Assembly (NCBI RefSeq): GCF_034377145.1
Contig: NZ_CP139707.1
Span: forward strand, 2,678,501-2,742,500
Source: Sulfitobacter sp. OXR-159
GTDB lineage: Bacteria > Pseudomonadota > Alphaproteobacteria > Rhodobacterales > Rhodobacteraceae
Direction of reading: 5' to 3'
Length of the DNA stretch: 64,000 nt
The notes under the pieces were generated by a model. That model saw only the letters and a list, made by a program, of their open reading frames with translations. It made no database searches and was not told the origin of the DNA. The translations under genes and the position numbers were made by a program. How positions within the stretch are numbered: the stretch's first letter is position 1; each line of letters starts with the position of its first letter. This document shows positions 20,939-30,564 of the stretch, piece after piece.

Positions 20939-21087
20939 CCACCTCCCCAAGGCGGCGCCGCCACTTTAACGGCTTCCCAGTATAAAATAACGATAGCCCG
21001 CGAAGCATTGGCTTCGGCGGTGGTTCTACCTGTGCTAGTAGATAACAAAGGGCAGCAGCTTAGAAGGCGCAGATCATGCCGAAAGCA
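20939..21087. other. Non-coding gap between the candidate RNA and plsC
   Basis: About 150 bases, richer in A and T in the middle. It holds a perfect hairpin CGAAGC-ATTG-GCTTCG at 21001-21016 and a self-complementary GGCGGCGCCGCC at about 20951-20962. I see no convincing coding frame. The hairpin lies past the end of the minus-strand plsC operon and might be its terminator, although a T run is not adjacent. Confidence 0.4.
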
Positions 21088-21825
21088 TTAAGCCGTGACC
21101 ACAGGCCGCCACCCAGCCTCATGCAGCAAGGCGTTCGAACGGCTCTCGACCTCTTCTTCCAACCGCGCCATAAAGCTTCGCTTATCCAGCCCCGGCTCAA
21201 TCGGCTCAAGAAACTCGACCACCGCCAAACCCGGTTTGCGGTACAGCCCCCGGCGTGGCCAGAAGTGGCCCGCATTAGTCGCTACCGGCACGCAAACCTG
21301 CCCCATCTGGTCGTAAAGCACCGCCGTACCAACCTTGTAGGGCGCGCTGAGGCCCGGTGCCACGCGGGTGCCTTGGGAATAGATCACCAACTGCCCCGGC
21401 TCGACCCGACCGGCGTTCACGTCGGCCATCATCTTGGTGATCGCCTGCCCGCGTTTGCCACGGTTGACGGCAATCATACCCATCCGTTTGGCGTATTGGC
21501 CAATCACCGGGGTCCAAAGCACCTCACGTTTCATAATGAATTTTGCACGCGGCAGAGCGTGAAAGATCATCAAGATATCCAGAAACGATTGGTGTTTTGC
21601 GGCCACCAAAACCTCGCCATCCGGCACCGTACCACGCACTTCGCAGCGTAGGCCGATCAGCCAGCGGGCCGACCACATGACCCAAGCGGCATAGGTCTTG
21701 CAGGCCCGATAGGCCCCGCGTTTCGAAAATATCGCCCAAGGCGCAAAGGCCAACCCGAGCACCGGCATCGCCACGGTCACCTGCACGATATAGAGGATCG
21801 ACCGGACCCATTGCAGCAGCTTCAT
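21088..21825 (-). CDS. plsC: 1-acyl-sn-glycerol-3-phosphate acyltransferase
   Basis: A 245-residue membrane-associated acyltransferase that makes phosphatidic acid from lysophosphatidic acid. The HX4D catalytic motif is KHQSFLD, and the glycerophosphate-binding block is YSQGTRVAPG, in which Gln stands where many homologues have Glu (EGTR). That variant is common in alphaproteobacterial proteins. Membrane segments are seen near residues 8-30 and 45-62. It overlaps ftsX by four bases, so it is translated from the ftsE-ftsX operon. Confidence 0.93.
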   Translation of the reverse strand: MKLLQWVRSILYIVQVTVAMPVLGLAFAPWAIFSKRGAYRACKTYAAWVMWSARWLIGLRCEVRGTVPDGEVLVAAKHQSFLDILMIFHALPRAKFIMKREVLWTPVIGQYAKRMGMIAVNRGKRGQAITKMMADVNAGRVEPGQLVIYSQGTRVAPGLSAPYKVGTAVLYDQMGQVCVPVATNAGHFWPRRGLYRKPGLAVVEFLEPIEPGLDKRSFMARLEEEVESRSNALLHEAGWRPVVTA

Positions 21826-22730
21826 GTCAGTTCCCTCAATGTACGCCGCGCGGCTGCCCCGGTTGCGGCAAAGGCCACCGCCCCGACCAAGATCGGCACC
21901 AGAAGGGGCACCACCCAGTGCCAGCCGCGAAAGCCCAAGCCGGTCAAAAAGCCGCCCGCCTCGCCGGCATCGGGCAACAGAACGACCGCCACCATACCAA
22001 GCGCCGTGCCCGCCGCCGCACCCAACAGCGCGCGCAGGGTAAAGCGCCGAATGAAGGCTCGGGCGATATAGTCATCGGTCGCCCCCACCAGCCGCAGCAC
22101 CGCGATCACCTGCGCATTCGCCGCAAGGGCCGCCTGCGCGGCCAGCGTCACCATGGCCGCCACCGCAGCCCCGATCAGCAGGGTCGAAATCCAGCCCAAC
22201 AGGCGCAACCGGCTTGCCGCCGCAACCAACGGCGCGCGCCAGCGGCTGTGGTCATCCAGCACCGCGCCCGGCACCTCGGCAGAGAGACGCAGGCGCAGGC
22301 CCACCGGGTCCAGCCCCTCGCCTTCCTCAACCACTTCGATCAAGCGCGGCACCGGCAGGCTCTCCATCGCCAGTTCAGGGCCAAACCACGGGGAGAGCAA
22401 CTCTTCCTGCTCCGCATCCGTCAGCGCACGGGCCGAGGCGACGCCCTTGGTCGTCTGCAACACCTTCAACGCGGCCTCAGTCTGGGCCGCGCGTTGGTCC
22501 AGCGGAGCCACGATGCGCACCGTCGCCGACTGCGTCAACTCCTGCCCCCAGACCTGCGCCAACCGGCCAGAAGCAAGCGACAGCGCCAGGGCGAATACCG
22601 CGAGAAAGGCCATTGCGCCCGCCGCAAACAACGTCAGCTGCGCCGTGAACCCCGAGGGCGGCACCACGCGATCCGCTTGCCTGTCGCCTTTGAAAATCGC
22701 GCGCAGCGCGCCCATGTCGAACCGCTTCAC
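21822..22730 (-). CDS. ftsX: Cell division ABC transporter permease FtsX
   Basis: A 302-residue protein with an N-terminal membrane segment (about residues 27-50), a periplasmic domain to about 165, and three C-terminal membrane helices. This is the FtsX layout. The motif VVPPSGFTAQLTLFAAGAMAF opens the first helix. With FtsE it controls murein hydrolases at the division site. It overlaps ftsE and plsC by four bases each. Confidence 0.9.
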   Translation of the reverse strand: MKRFDMGALRAIFKGDRQADRVVPPSGFTAQLTLFAAGAMAFLAVFALALSLASGRLAQVWGQELTQSATVRIVAPLDQRAAQTEAALKVLQTTKGVASARALTDAEQEELLSPWFGPELAMESLPVPRLIEVVEEGEGLDPVGLRLRLSAEVPGAVLDDHSRWRAPLVAAASRLRLLGWISTLLIGAAVAAMVTLAAQAALAANAQVIAVLRLVGATDDYIARAFIRRFTLRALLGAAAGTALGMVAVVLLPDAGEAGGFLTGLGFRGWHWVVPLLVPILVGAVAFAATGAAARRTLRELT

Positions 22731-23404
22731 AAATCCGCCCCCGCCAGTTGAATGCGCCGGTTGGCGATCCGCAGCACGCGGGCCTGCACATGCGCTTTGG
22801 TGGCGCGGATCAGGCCCAGATCATGGGTGGCGATCAACACGGTCTTGCCCATGCGGTTCAACTCGATCAACAGGCGGAGCAACCGTTGCGACATCTCCCA
22901 ATCGATGTTGCCCGTTGGCTCATCCGCCAAGATCACATCGGGCGACATGATCACCGCGCGGGCAAGGGCGGCCCGCTGCCGCTCCCCGCCCGACAGCTCA
23001 GGCGGCAGGGCGTCGGCGCGGTTGGTGAGCCCGACCCATGACATCAGCTCTTCCAGATCGGTGCCCCCCGCCTCGGCCTGACGGCCAGAGACGTTCAGCG
23101 GCAGGGCGATATTCTCGCTCAACGGCAGATGGTCGAGGAATTTCACGTCCTGATGCACCACGCCAACCCGGCGGCGCATCAGTGCGATGTCATCTCGGCC
23201 CAGCCCGCGCACATCGGTGCCGAAAATCCGCAGATGTCCCGCCGTGGGCAGCAAGGCCCCGTAGCAGAGCTTCATCAAGGTGGTCTTGCCCGCGCCCGAG
23301 GGGCCGGTGAGGAAATGGAACGATCCGGGGGCGAGTTTCAGCGTGATGTCGGACAGCAATTCGCCCCCGCCATAGCTGTAGGCCACATTTTCGAGCTCTA
23401 TCAC
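22727..23404 (-). CDS. ftsE: Cell division ATP-binding protein FtsE
   Basis: A 225-residue ABC ATPase with Walker A GPSGAGKT at residues 34-41, signature ELSGGERQRAALARA and Walker B VILADEPTGN. The family features and the ftsX partner make this FtsE rather than a general LolD-type ATPase. It opens the ftsE-ftsX-plsC operon, divergent from the zinc-ribbon gene at 23567. Confidence 0.92.
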   Translation of the reverse strand: MIELENVAYSYGGGELLSDITLKLAPGSFHFLTGPSGAGKTTLMKLCYGALLPTAGHLRIFGTDVRGLGRDDIALMRRRVGVVHQDVKFLDHLPLSENIALPLNVSGRQAEAGGTDLEELMSWVGLTNRADALPPELSGGERQRAALARAVIMSPDVILADEPTGNIDWEMSQRLLRLLIELNRMGKTVLIATHDLGLIRATKAHVQARVLRIANRRIQLAGADL

Positions 23405-23566
23405 GCAACCACCTTAAAACACTTCGACCTGTTGTGCCTCAGCATCGGAAAGGATTCAATCACTCAGAACCCCAGCACCCTGCCCAGATATCACTTTTCC
23501 TACGTTATTCTAGGACATATGCTGTCCGTTACGATCCGAGAGCACCGAACGAACCCAGGAATGACC

Positions 23567-24616
23567 ATGCGGCTGATCTGCCCCAACTGCGACGCGCAAT
23601 ACGAAGTCCCCGATGAGGTGATGCCGGTGGCAGGGCGTGACGTGCAATGTTCCAACTGCGGGCAGACGTGGTTTCAGCATCATCCCGACAATGCGCCCGA
23701 ACAGGACGACAGTGAATTCGACGACCCGGATTTCGATGACGACGTGATGCATATGAAGCAACGCGCGTCGGATGACACCGGCGAAGAGCAGTCTGCGGCC
23801 AATAGCCTGCCTGATCTCCAGCCCTTCGGGGATGAGGATTACGAGGACGACGGATTTGAAGAGGGCGCATTTGAAGAAGACGACTTCGAAATCGACGCTT
23901 CTGATACCGACGCCTTCGAAAACGCTGCCTTCGCGCCGGAGGAGGAAAACGCGCGCCCGGCCTCCGCCGCCGCGCCTGTCAGACGCTCGCTCGACCCTGC
24001 GATCGCGGAAATCCTGCGTCAGGAGGCCGCGGCCGAGCAGGAAGCCCGCCGTCGCCGTCCGTCAGAGCCGTTGGAAAGCCAGCCGGACCTCGGTCTAGAC
24101 GACGCGCCCCGTCCCGCGCCCAAACAAGCCCCCAGTCCCGACATCGCCGAAGATGACCACGTGACCGAGGACGAAGACGCCCGCCGCGCCCATGAGGCCC
24201 GTCTGCGCATGGCCAAAATGCGCGGAGAGCCGGTTCCCGAACGCGAGAATGACGCCTACGGCAGCGCGTCGCGCCGGGATCTGCTGCCCGATATCGAAGA
24301 GATCAACTCAACCCTGCGCCACGACCGCACGCAGGGCCAGCAGGCAGGGCCAACGCCCACCGCCGCGCTCGACCGCCCTGAAAGACCGCGCAAATCCGGG
24401 GGGTTCATGCGCGGCTTCACCGTGATGATCGCCTTGGCGGCCATTTTGGCGGCGGTCTATGTCTATGCGCCGCAGATTGCGCAATCCTTGCCGCAGGCCG
24501 ATCCTTACCTATCGTCCTATGTGGCATGGATGGACGACGCGCGAATTTGGCTCGATGGGCAGTTGCAGGATCTGCTGGTCTGGCTCGACACCGTGGCGAC
24601 CCAATCGCAGGGCTAA
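23567..24616 (+). CDS. Zinc-ribbon domain membrane protein
   Basis: A 349-residue protein. Residues 1-33 form an MJ0042-type zinc ribbon with CPNC at 5-8 and CSNC at 28-31. Residues about 45-270 are acidic and low-complexity. A single membrane helix lies at about residues 283-303 (GFTVMIALAAILAAVYVYA), and a short periplasmic tail ends the protein. The start MRLICPNCDAQYEVPDE was preferred over a Met two codons earlier because AGGA is better spaced. It is divergent from ftsE and convergent with the DUF4175 gene. Function is unknown, and a role in envelope or division is only suggested by the neighbours. Confidence 0.85.
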   Translation: MRLICPNCDAQYEVPDEVMPVAGRDVQCSNCGQTWFQHHPDNAPEQDDSEFDDPDFDDDVMHMKQRASDDTGEEQSAANSLPDLQPFGDEDYEDDGFEEGAFEEDDFEIDASDTDAFENAAFAPEEENARPASAAAPVRRSLDPAIAEILRQEAAAEQEARRRRPSEPLESQPDLGLDDAPRPAPKQAPSPDIAEDDHVTEDEDARRAHEARLRMAKMRGEPVPERENDAYGSASRRDLLPDIEEINSTLRHDRTQGQQAGPTPTAALDRPERPRKSGGFMRGFTVMIALAAILAAVYVYAPQIAQSLPQADPYLSSYVAWMDDARIWLDGQLQDLLVWLDTVATQSQG

Positions 24617-24622
24617 CCCCGC

Positions 24623-27172
24623 CTAGAACCGATCCAACAGTCTGTTGAGGTAATCCCGCTCGACCTCTGGCCGCTCCGCCTCGCCCGAGCGGCGGCGGAT
24701 TTCGTCCAACAGACGCCGTGCGCGGCCCTGATCGTCGGGCCCCTGCGCCAGCGGCGCGTCCGAGCTATTGGCCCCATTGCCGCCCTGCTCGCGCCCCAGC
24801 GGATCGCGCGCCTCGGCCCGGCGGTCGCCTTCGGCAGTGCCTTGACCGGGCTGGCCCTCGCCCTGTTCTTGCTCCATCGCATCGCCAAGCGACCGCATCC
24901 CTTCGCGCAATGCTTCCATGGCCTGTGCCTGATTGTCGATTGCCTCGGCCAACTCATCGCGGCGCAGGGCGTCTCCGGCACGGTCCATCGCCTCACCGGC
25001 GCGGTCCAGTGCATCACGCGCGGCATCCCCTTCGGGCGTGCCTTGCCCCGGTAGACGGCCTTCCTGACGGCGCAACTCATCGCGCAGCGCTTGCTGACGC
25101 CCGGCCAGCCCCTCTTCGGCGCCCTCTTCGCCGGATTGGCCGCCCTGCCCCTGCTGGCCCTCATGGCTCTGACCGCGGCCCTGACCGCCGTTGCGGCCTT
25201 CGTTGCCCTCATTCTCGCCCGCCCCGGTGCCGGGGTTGAACTGCTCTTGCAGGTCGCGGAAGGCCTGATCGCTCAGCCCCTGTTGCTCGCGCAGCGTTTC
25301 CGAGAGCCCCTCCATCGCCTGCTCACCCGGTGAATTGCCGCCCTCGCCAGGCTGGCCTTGGGTGACGCGCATGTTCTCCATCATTTCCTGCAACTGACGC
25401 AGCGCCTCTGCAGCCTCGGCCATGCGGCCCTGCTCCATCAACTCTTGAATGCGGTCCATCATGCGTTGCAGATCATCTTGCGTCATCTGCATGGACTCGC
25501 CTTGGGGCTGCTGGCCTTCGCCCTCGCCCCCCTGCGCCTGTTGGCGCTGGAGTTGCTCCAGATACTCTTCGGTGGCGCGGCGCAATTCCTCCATCAGCTC
25601 GGCAATCTCTGCCGACGAAGCACCGTTCTTCATCGCCTCGTTCAGCCGATCCTGCGCGCGGCGCATCCGCGCCAGCGCATCGGCCAACACGCCCTCTTCC
25701 AGTTCAATCGCCAACGCCCAAAGGTCTTCGGCCATTTCGGTCTGGACTTCTTCGTCCAACCCATAGCGCGCCCGGATTTCCAGACGGCGGATCAATTGCT
25801 TGAGCCGCAGAACCGTCACATCCGATCGCAGGTCCTCCCCCGGCGCATAGGTCACAGCGCGAAGCACCTGCGCGATGCGCGGCGCATTGGCCCGCGACCA
25901 CAAAAGATCGCGGCGCATCTCGATGACTGCTGCCGCCGCGGGATCAAAAAAGCGCCGCCCCGGCAGGGTCAATTGGCTCACCTCGGTCACGGCTTGCTGT
26001 TCGGCAGCGTCGAGCACGGAAAGCTCTAGGGACACCGGCAGATTGGCCCAAGGGTGCTTAGAGAAATTCTCAATCAGGTTCTCTTCGAACTGCCGCCGAT
26101 CGCCCGTGATCGGCATGGGCAGCGGCACAACAATCTCGGGCCAAGCGTCTGGGTCGATGGTCAGCCCATAGCGACGGTCGACGGAGGCCAGATCAAGGCT
26201 GATCCGCGCCTCGCCTGCTTCGACGCCATAGTCATCCCGCGCGATGAAAGGCAGGCTCATTTCGCCCAAAGCAGTCACCTCGGGCGGGCCTTGTCGCTCG
26301 ATCTGCGGGGCGGCGTCGGGCAGCATCGTGATCTGCCATGCCCGCGCGCCCGGACCCTCGATGCTGATCTCGCCGCTTTGGCGCAGGGTGAAATCCTGCG
26401 CGGGCTCAGAGGTCGCGCCCCCCTCGCGGCCCGATACGGTTTCGTCGACCGTCAGCGCGCCCAACTCTCCGTAAAGGCGTAGGGTGATCAACGTGCCCGC
26501 AGGCAGCGACAGCGCCCCGGCCTCAAGGTCGTTCAAATAAAGTGTTGGCTTCCCAGTATGGCGCGGCGGCTCGGCCCAGCCTTCCCAAACCGGACCAGAG
26601 GCCAACGCGCCGCCCGCGCCGCCGGGGGTCAGTTGCGTGACCTCACCCAACCGCCAGACCGAGCCGAAGACCAATGCCACAGTGAACGCCAGCAGCGCCA
26701 GATAGCGCAGCGCATAGGGGTCAGCCCGCGACACACGCAGATCACCCTTTACCGGTTTGGCTGCCGCCGCCCGTGCCGCCATCCGTTTCTGATGGGCCTT
26801 CCAGACCGCCGCCGACGCCGCATCACCCGCGCCGATTGCCTGATCGTCCAACAGCGCCCGAATGGGCCGCCCCGGCAGGCTGGCATCCAGCCGGGCCAGC
26901 GCATCGGCGCGTGAGGGCACCCGAAAACGCCGCAGCGCGAACACCAAGGTGCCCAGAAATGCGATACCGAGAACGGCAAATACGGCCCAAAGCAGATTAC
27001 CGCCCAGACCGTCCTGCGCCCCCATCATCAGCGCCGCGAGCACCGCCAGCACCAGCGTCAGCATCGGCCAAAGCGCCTGCACCAGCGCCTCGGCCCACAT
27101 CCCCGCCCAAGTCAGCCGCAAGGGCCGCCGCAATGCGCGCAGCCCGTCTGTCCTGTCAGTGGATGTTTCCAT
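24623..27172 (-). CDS. TIGR02302/DUF4175 family large membrane protein
   Basis: An 849-residue protein with three N-terminal membrane segments in the first 170 residues, a periplasmic beta-rich region to about 430, and a long Glu/Gln-rich coiled-coil region. The C-terminal third is low-complexity, with repeats such as GQGGQSGEEGAEEG. This fits the alphaproteobacterial family TIGR02302. Its function is not established. It ends six bases from the convergent zinc-ribbon gene. The start METSTDRTDGLRALRRP is the first in frame. Confidence 0.85.
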   Translation of the reverse strand: METSTDRTDGLRALRRPLRLTWAGMWAEALVQALWPMLTLVLAVLAALMMGAQDGLGGNLLWAVFAVLGIAFLGTLVFALRRFRVPSRADALARLDASLPGRPIRALLDDQAIGAGDAASAAVWKAHQKRMAARAAAAKPVKGDLRVSRADPYALRYLALLAFTVALVFGSVWRLGEVTQLTPGGAGGALASGPVWEGWAEPPRHTGKPTLYLNDLEAGALSLPAGTLITLRLYGELGALTVDETVSGREGGATSEPAQDFTLRQSGEISIEGPGARAWQITMLPDAAPQIERQGPPEVTALGEMSLPFIARDDYGVEAGEARISLDLASVDRRYGLTIDPDAWPEIVVPLPMPITGDRRQFEENLIENFSKHPWANLPVSLELSVLDAAEQQAVTEVSQLTLPGRRFFDPAAAAVIEMRRDLLWSRANAPRIAQVLRAVTYAPGEDLRSDVTVLRLKQLIRRLEIRARYGLDEEVQTEMAEDLWALAIELEEGVLADALARMRRAQDRLNEAMKNGASSAEIAELMEELRRATEEYLEQLQRQQAQGGEGEGQQPQGESMQMTQDDLQRMMDRIQELMEQGRMAEAAEALRQLQEMMENMRVTQGQPGEGGNSPGEQAMEGLSETLREQQGLSDQAFRDLQEQFNPGTGAGENEGNEGRNGGQGRGQSHEGQQGQGGQSGEEGAEEGLAGRQQALRDELRRQEGRLPGQGTPEGDAARDALDRAGEAMDRAGDALRRDELAEAIDNQAQAMEALREGMRSLGDAMEQEQGEGQPGQGTAEGDRRAEARDPLGREQGGNGANSSDAPLAQGPDDQGRARRLLDEIRRRSGEAERPEVERDYLNRLLDRF

Positions 27173-27207
27173 GCGTCACGCTCCGGTGGCCCGGCGGCGG
27201 AATGCCG

Positions 27208-28473
27208 TCAGAGCCATTCAGGGATGGTATCGCGGTTTATCATTTCGTCAAAGCTTGGCCGTGGGCGGATAACCGCGAATTGATCGCCATTGACCAGCAC
27301 CTCGGGGATCAGGGGCCGCGAATTATATTCGCTGCTCATCACCGCGCCGTAGGCTCCGGCAGAGCGGAAGGCCACCAGATCGCCTGACCCCAGCACCGGC
27401 ATCATGCGTTGTTTGGCGAACGTATCGCCGGATTCGCAAACCGGGCCGACGATATCCACCGGACGCGGCTCGGCCCCCGGAGCGGGTTCATTCAGCGGCA
27501 CGATGTCATGCCATGCGTCATACATGGCGGGCCGGATCAGGTCGTTCATCGCGGCATCAAGGATCAGGAAATCGCGGCCCTCGCCGGATTTGAGGTAGAT
27601 CACTTCGCTGACCAAGACACCCGCGTTGCCCGCGATCAGGCGGCCCGGTTCAATCTCGACCTCGCAGCCCAGATGCCCCAGCGTGCGCTGCACCATCGCG
27701 CCGTAATCTGTCGGCAATGGGGGGGCAGAGTTGGAGCGCTCGTAAGGGATGCCCAAGCCGCCGCCAAGGTCCAGCCGCCGGATGTTATGACCATCGGCGC
27801 GCAGCACTTCGGTCAGTTCCGCGACCTTGCCATAGGCCTGCTCAAAGGGGGCGAGATCGGTCAACTGGCTGCCGATATGCACATCGATGCCGACAATCTC
27901 CAACCCCGGCAGATTGGCCGCCATGGCATAGACCTCGCGGGCGCGGGCGATGGGGATGCCAAACTTGTTTTCGCTTTTGCCGGTGGCGATCTTGGCGTGG
28001 GTTTTCGCATCGACATCGGGGTTCACGCGGATGGTGATCGGCGCGACCTTGCCCAATTCACGCGCCACGATATCAAGCAGGATCATCTCCGGCTCGCTCT
28101 CGACGTTGAACTGGCGAATGCCGCCCGTCAGAGCCAATTCGATCTCTTCGCGGGTTTTGCCTACGCCGGAAAAGACGATCCTGTCGCCCGGCACGCCTGC
28201 CGCCTTGGCGCGGCGGTATTCCCCGCCCGAGACAACATCCATCCCCGCGCCCGCCTGCGCCAGCGTGCGCAACACGGCTTGGTTGGAATTGGCCTTCATC
28301 GCGTAGCAGACCAGATGATCCATGCCCGAAAGCGCATCGTCGAACAGGTGGAAATGGCGCAGCAGCGTCGCGGTGGAATAGACGTAGACCGGCGTGCCGA
28401 CAGCGGCGGCGATCTCGGCCAAGCTTACGTCTTCGGCGTGCAACACACCGTCTTTATAGAGAAAATGATCCAT
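27208..28473 (-). CDS. lysA: Diaminopimelate decarboxylase
   Basis: A 421-residue PLP enzyme for the last step of lysine synthesis. The PLP-lysine is Lys60 in YAMKANSN. The substrate motif HIGSQLTD, the glycine-rich GGGLGIPY and CESGDTFAKQR are all present. It is the last gene of the argH-lptM-lipoprotein-DUF2834-lysA group, 28 bases after the DUF2834 gene. Confidence 0.97.
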   Translation of the reverse strand: MDHFLYKDGVLHAEDVSLAEIAAAVGTPVYVYSTATLLRHFHLFDDALSGMDHLVCYAMKANSNQAVLRTLAQAGAGMDVVSGGEYRRAKAAGVPGDRIVFSGVGKTREEIELALTGGIRQFNVESEPEMILLDIVARELGKVAPITIRVNPDVDAKTHAKIATGKSENKFGIPIARAREVYAMAANLPGLEIVGIDVHIGSQLTDLAPFEQAYGKVAELTEVLRADGHNIRRLDLGGGLGIPYERSNSAPPLPTDYGAMVQRTLGHLGCEVEIEPGRLIAGNAGVLVSEVIYLKSGEGRDFLILDAAMNDLIRPAMYDAWHDIVPLNEPAPGAEPRPVDIVGPVCESGDTFAKQRMMPVLGSGDLVAFRSAGAYGAVMSSEYNSRPLIPEVLVNGDQFAVIRPRPSFDEMINRDTIPEWL

Positions 28474-28501
28474 TTGCGCGTCGCCTTATGTCGTCCCGGC
28501 C

Positions 28502-28819
28502 CTATTTGATCGGCGCTGTCCGCAGGAAAAGATAGAGCGGCAGGCCACAGCTCACCCCAATACAGAACGTGGCGGGAATGGCAATCAAGCTGAGGAAATT
28601 CCGGCGCACGGCGACCTCAGCGATAATCCAGATGGTCAAAGTCACGGCAGCGATGGTCAGGTCCCAGACCAGCCCGCTGGCGGCGGCATTGGCGTGCCAT
28701 GCGTCCACCATGGCGCTCAGGCTCCAGCCTTCGGCGTTGAACCAAGTGATGAAGTAATACATCGGATGCACCGTGCCCCAGACCGCAAGGGCGAGGTAGA
28801 GCATGCGCAGCGGTGACAT
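28502..28819 (-). CDS. DUF2834 family membrane protein
   Basis: A 105-residue protein with three predicted membrane segments (about residues 5-25, 48-70 and 76-98). The pattern of aromatic-rich YYFITWF and the DLTIAAVTLTIWIIAE segment fits DUF2834. No function is known. Its start overlaps the stop of the tiny lipoprotein gene (TGATG). Confidence 0.8.
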   Translation of the reverse strand: MSPLRMLYLALAVWGTVHPMYYFITWFNAEGWSLSAMVDAWHANAAASGLVWDLTIAAVTLTIWIIAEVAVRRNFLSLIAIPATFCIGVSCGLPLYLFLRTAPIK

Positions 28820-28977
28820 CAGAAAGTCTTTGCCACGCCGACGGTGGCATAGCCCGACAGGCTGATCCCCGGTTCGGCTGGCGGCGGCGCATCTTGCCGC
28901 GCCGATGGCTGCGGCGGGGTGCAGGCGGCCAAGCTAAGTGTCCCGGCCACCAGCGTAATCTGCAAAAGCGGCCTCAC
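28819..28977 (-). CDS. Tiny lipoprotein, GTG start
   Basis: A 52-residue product starting with GTG ([19 protein letters not shown] in order), so a lipobox LAAC at residues 16-19 predicts a lipid-anchored peptide of about 34 residues. The remainder is Pro/Ala-rich and ends in SGYATVGVAKTF. Its GTG overlaps the stop of the lptM-like gene (GTGA) and its stop overlaps the DUF2834 start. This chain of overlaps is the main support. A member of the LptM/YifL-like set is possible, but the CG-x-x-G core is missing. Confidence 0.65.
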   Translation of the reverse strand: MRPLLQITLVAGTLSLAACTPPQPSARQDAPPPAEPGISLSGYATVGVAKTF

Positions 28978-29153
28978 GACCCGACCCCAAGCGCCAGCGA
29001 AAACGGCCCGCGGCGCAGCCCGACAGCGGTGCCGACCGACACGTCCGAAGACGACATGGTGATCGTGCTGCTGGCTGTCGGTTTCACAGGTTCGCCATCC
29101 GCGCCACAGGCGGCAAGGCTCAGCAAAGCAAGGGTCGCGAGGGCGCGTTTCAC
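28974..29153 (-). CDS. lptM: LptM-like small lipoprotein
   Basis: A 59-residue protein with a GTG start ([16 protein letters not shown] in order) and lipobox LAAC, followed by [10 protein letters not shown]. This resembles the LptM (YifL) lipoprotein family, with an altered CG-x-x-G-P core. LptM in Enterobacteria helps fold the LPS transporter LptD. The location between argH and lysA is where alphaproteobacterial members are often found. It overlaps argH by four bases (GTGA). Confidence 0.6.
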   Translation of the reverse strand: MKRALATLALLSLAACGADGEPVKPTASSTITMSSSDVSVGTAVGLRRGPFSLALGVGS

Positions 29154-30541
29154 TTCAGGATTTCCTTCCAACGCTCGACTTGGGCACGCACCTGCGCAGG
29201 GGCGGTGCCGCCATAGGACATGCGCGAGTTTACCGAGTTTTCGACGCCAAGCACATCGAAAACGTCCTGCGTGATCTCGGCGTGCACCGATTGCATCTGT
29301 TCCAGCGTGAGGTCCGGCAGATCACAGCCCTGCGCCTCGGCCATGGCGACCAGCGTGCCGGTCACATGGTGCGCGTCGCGGAACGGCAGGTTCGGCACCC
29401 GCACCAGCCAGTCGGCCAGATCGGTGGCGGTGGAGAATCCCGAGCCCGCGGCGGCGGCGAGGTTCTCGCGCTCCGCAGTCATGTCGCCCACCATCCCGGT
29501 CATCGCGGCCAGCGCCAGCATCAGGTTGTCCGCGGCGTCAAAGACCTGTTCTTTATCTTCCTGCATGTCCTTGGAGTAGGCCAGCGGCAGGCCCTTCATC
29601 ACCATCATCAGCGCGGTATTTGCACCAAAGATACGGCCTACCTTGGCGCGGATCAGCTCGGCGGCGTCGGGGTTTTTCTTCTGCGGCATGATGCTGGAGC
29701 CGGTCGAGAAGCGGTCCGACAGCGCCACGAAACGGAACTGTGCCGACGACCAGATCACCAGCTCTTCGGCAAAGCGTGACAGGTGCATCGCACAGATGCT
29801 GGCCGCACCCATGAACTCCAACGCGAAGTCGCGGTCGCTGACGGCGTCAAGACTGTTGGCGGCGGGGCGGTCAAAGCCGAGCGCTTCGGCTGTCATGTCC
29901 CGGTCAATCGGGAATGACGTGCCAGCAAGGGCTGCCGCGCCCAATGGGCATTCGTTCATTCGTTTACGCGCATCGCGGATGCGCGAGAGATCGCGGCCAA
30001 ACATCTCGACATAGGCCATCATGTGGTGGCCCCACGTCACGGGCTGCGCGGTTTGCAGATGGGTAAAGCCCGGCATGACCCAATCGGCCCCGGCCTCTGC
30101 CTGAGACAAAAGCGCGCGGATCAGCGCTTGGAGACCTTCATCAGCGGCGTCCAACTGATCGCGGACCCAGAGTTTGAAATCGGTGGCGACTTGGTCGTTC
30201 CGGCTGCGGCCCGTGTGCAAGCGGCCTGCGGGCTCACCGATCAGGTCTTTCAGCCGCGCCTCGACGTTCATGTGGATGTCTTCGAGGGCTGCCGAGAACT
30301 CGAACCGGCCCTCTTCGATCTCTGACAAGATCGTGAGAAGCCCTTCCCGTATCGCTTGCGCGTCGTTATCAGTCAGGATGCCCGTGGCTGCCAGCATGGC
30401 GGCATGGGCACGCGACCCACTGATGTCTTGTGCGGCCATCCGTTTGTCGAACCCGATCGAGGCGTTGATCGCCTCCATGATCGCGTCCGGTCCGGCGGCG
30501 AAACGGCCACCCCACATTTTGTTCGAGGTCGTGTCGGTCAT
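29150..30541 (-). CDS. argH: Argininosuccinate lyase
   Basis: A 463-residue fumarase-superfamily enzyme for the final step of arginine synthesis, releasing fumarate and arginine. The start [19 protein letters not shown] was chosen because it matches the family N-terminus, while the open frame extends about 86 codons upstream over the promoter. The signature [12 protein letters not shown] and the substrate loop [12 protein letters not shown] are present. It is divergent from the TlpA-like gene. Confidence 0.96.
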   Translation of the reverse strand: MTDTTSNKMWGGRFAAGPDAIMEAINASIGFDKRMAAQDISGSRAHAAMLAATGILTDNDAQAIREGLLTILSEIEEGRFEFSAALEDIHMNVEARLKDLIGEPAGRLHTGRSRNDQVATDFKLWVRDQLDAADEGLQALIRALLSQAEAGADWVMPGFTHLQTAQPVTWGHHMMAYVEMFGRDLSRIRDARKRMNECPLGAAALAGTSFPIDRDMTAEALGFDRPAANSLDAVSDRDFALEFMGAASICAMHLSRFAEELVIWSSAQFRFVALSDRFSTGSSIMPQKKNPDAAELIRAKVGRIFGANTALMMVMKGLPLAYSKDMQEDKEQVFDAADNLMLALAAMTGMVGDMTAERENLAAAAGSGFSTATDLADWLVRVPNLPFRDAHHVTGTLVAMAEAQGCDLPDLTLEQMQSVHAEITQDVFDVLGVENSVNSRMSYGGTAPAQVRAQVERWKEILK

Positions 30542-30564
30542 GTTGAATACCCTTGGAGGGACGT

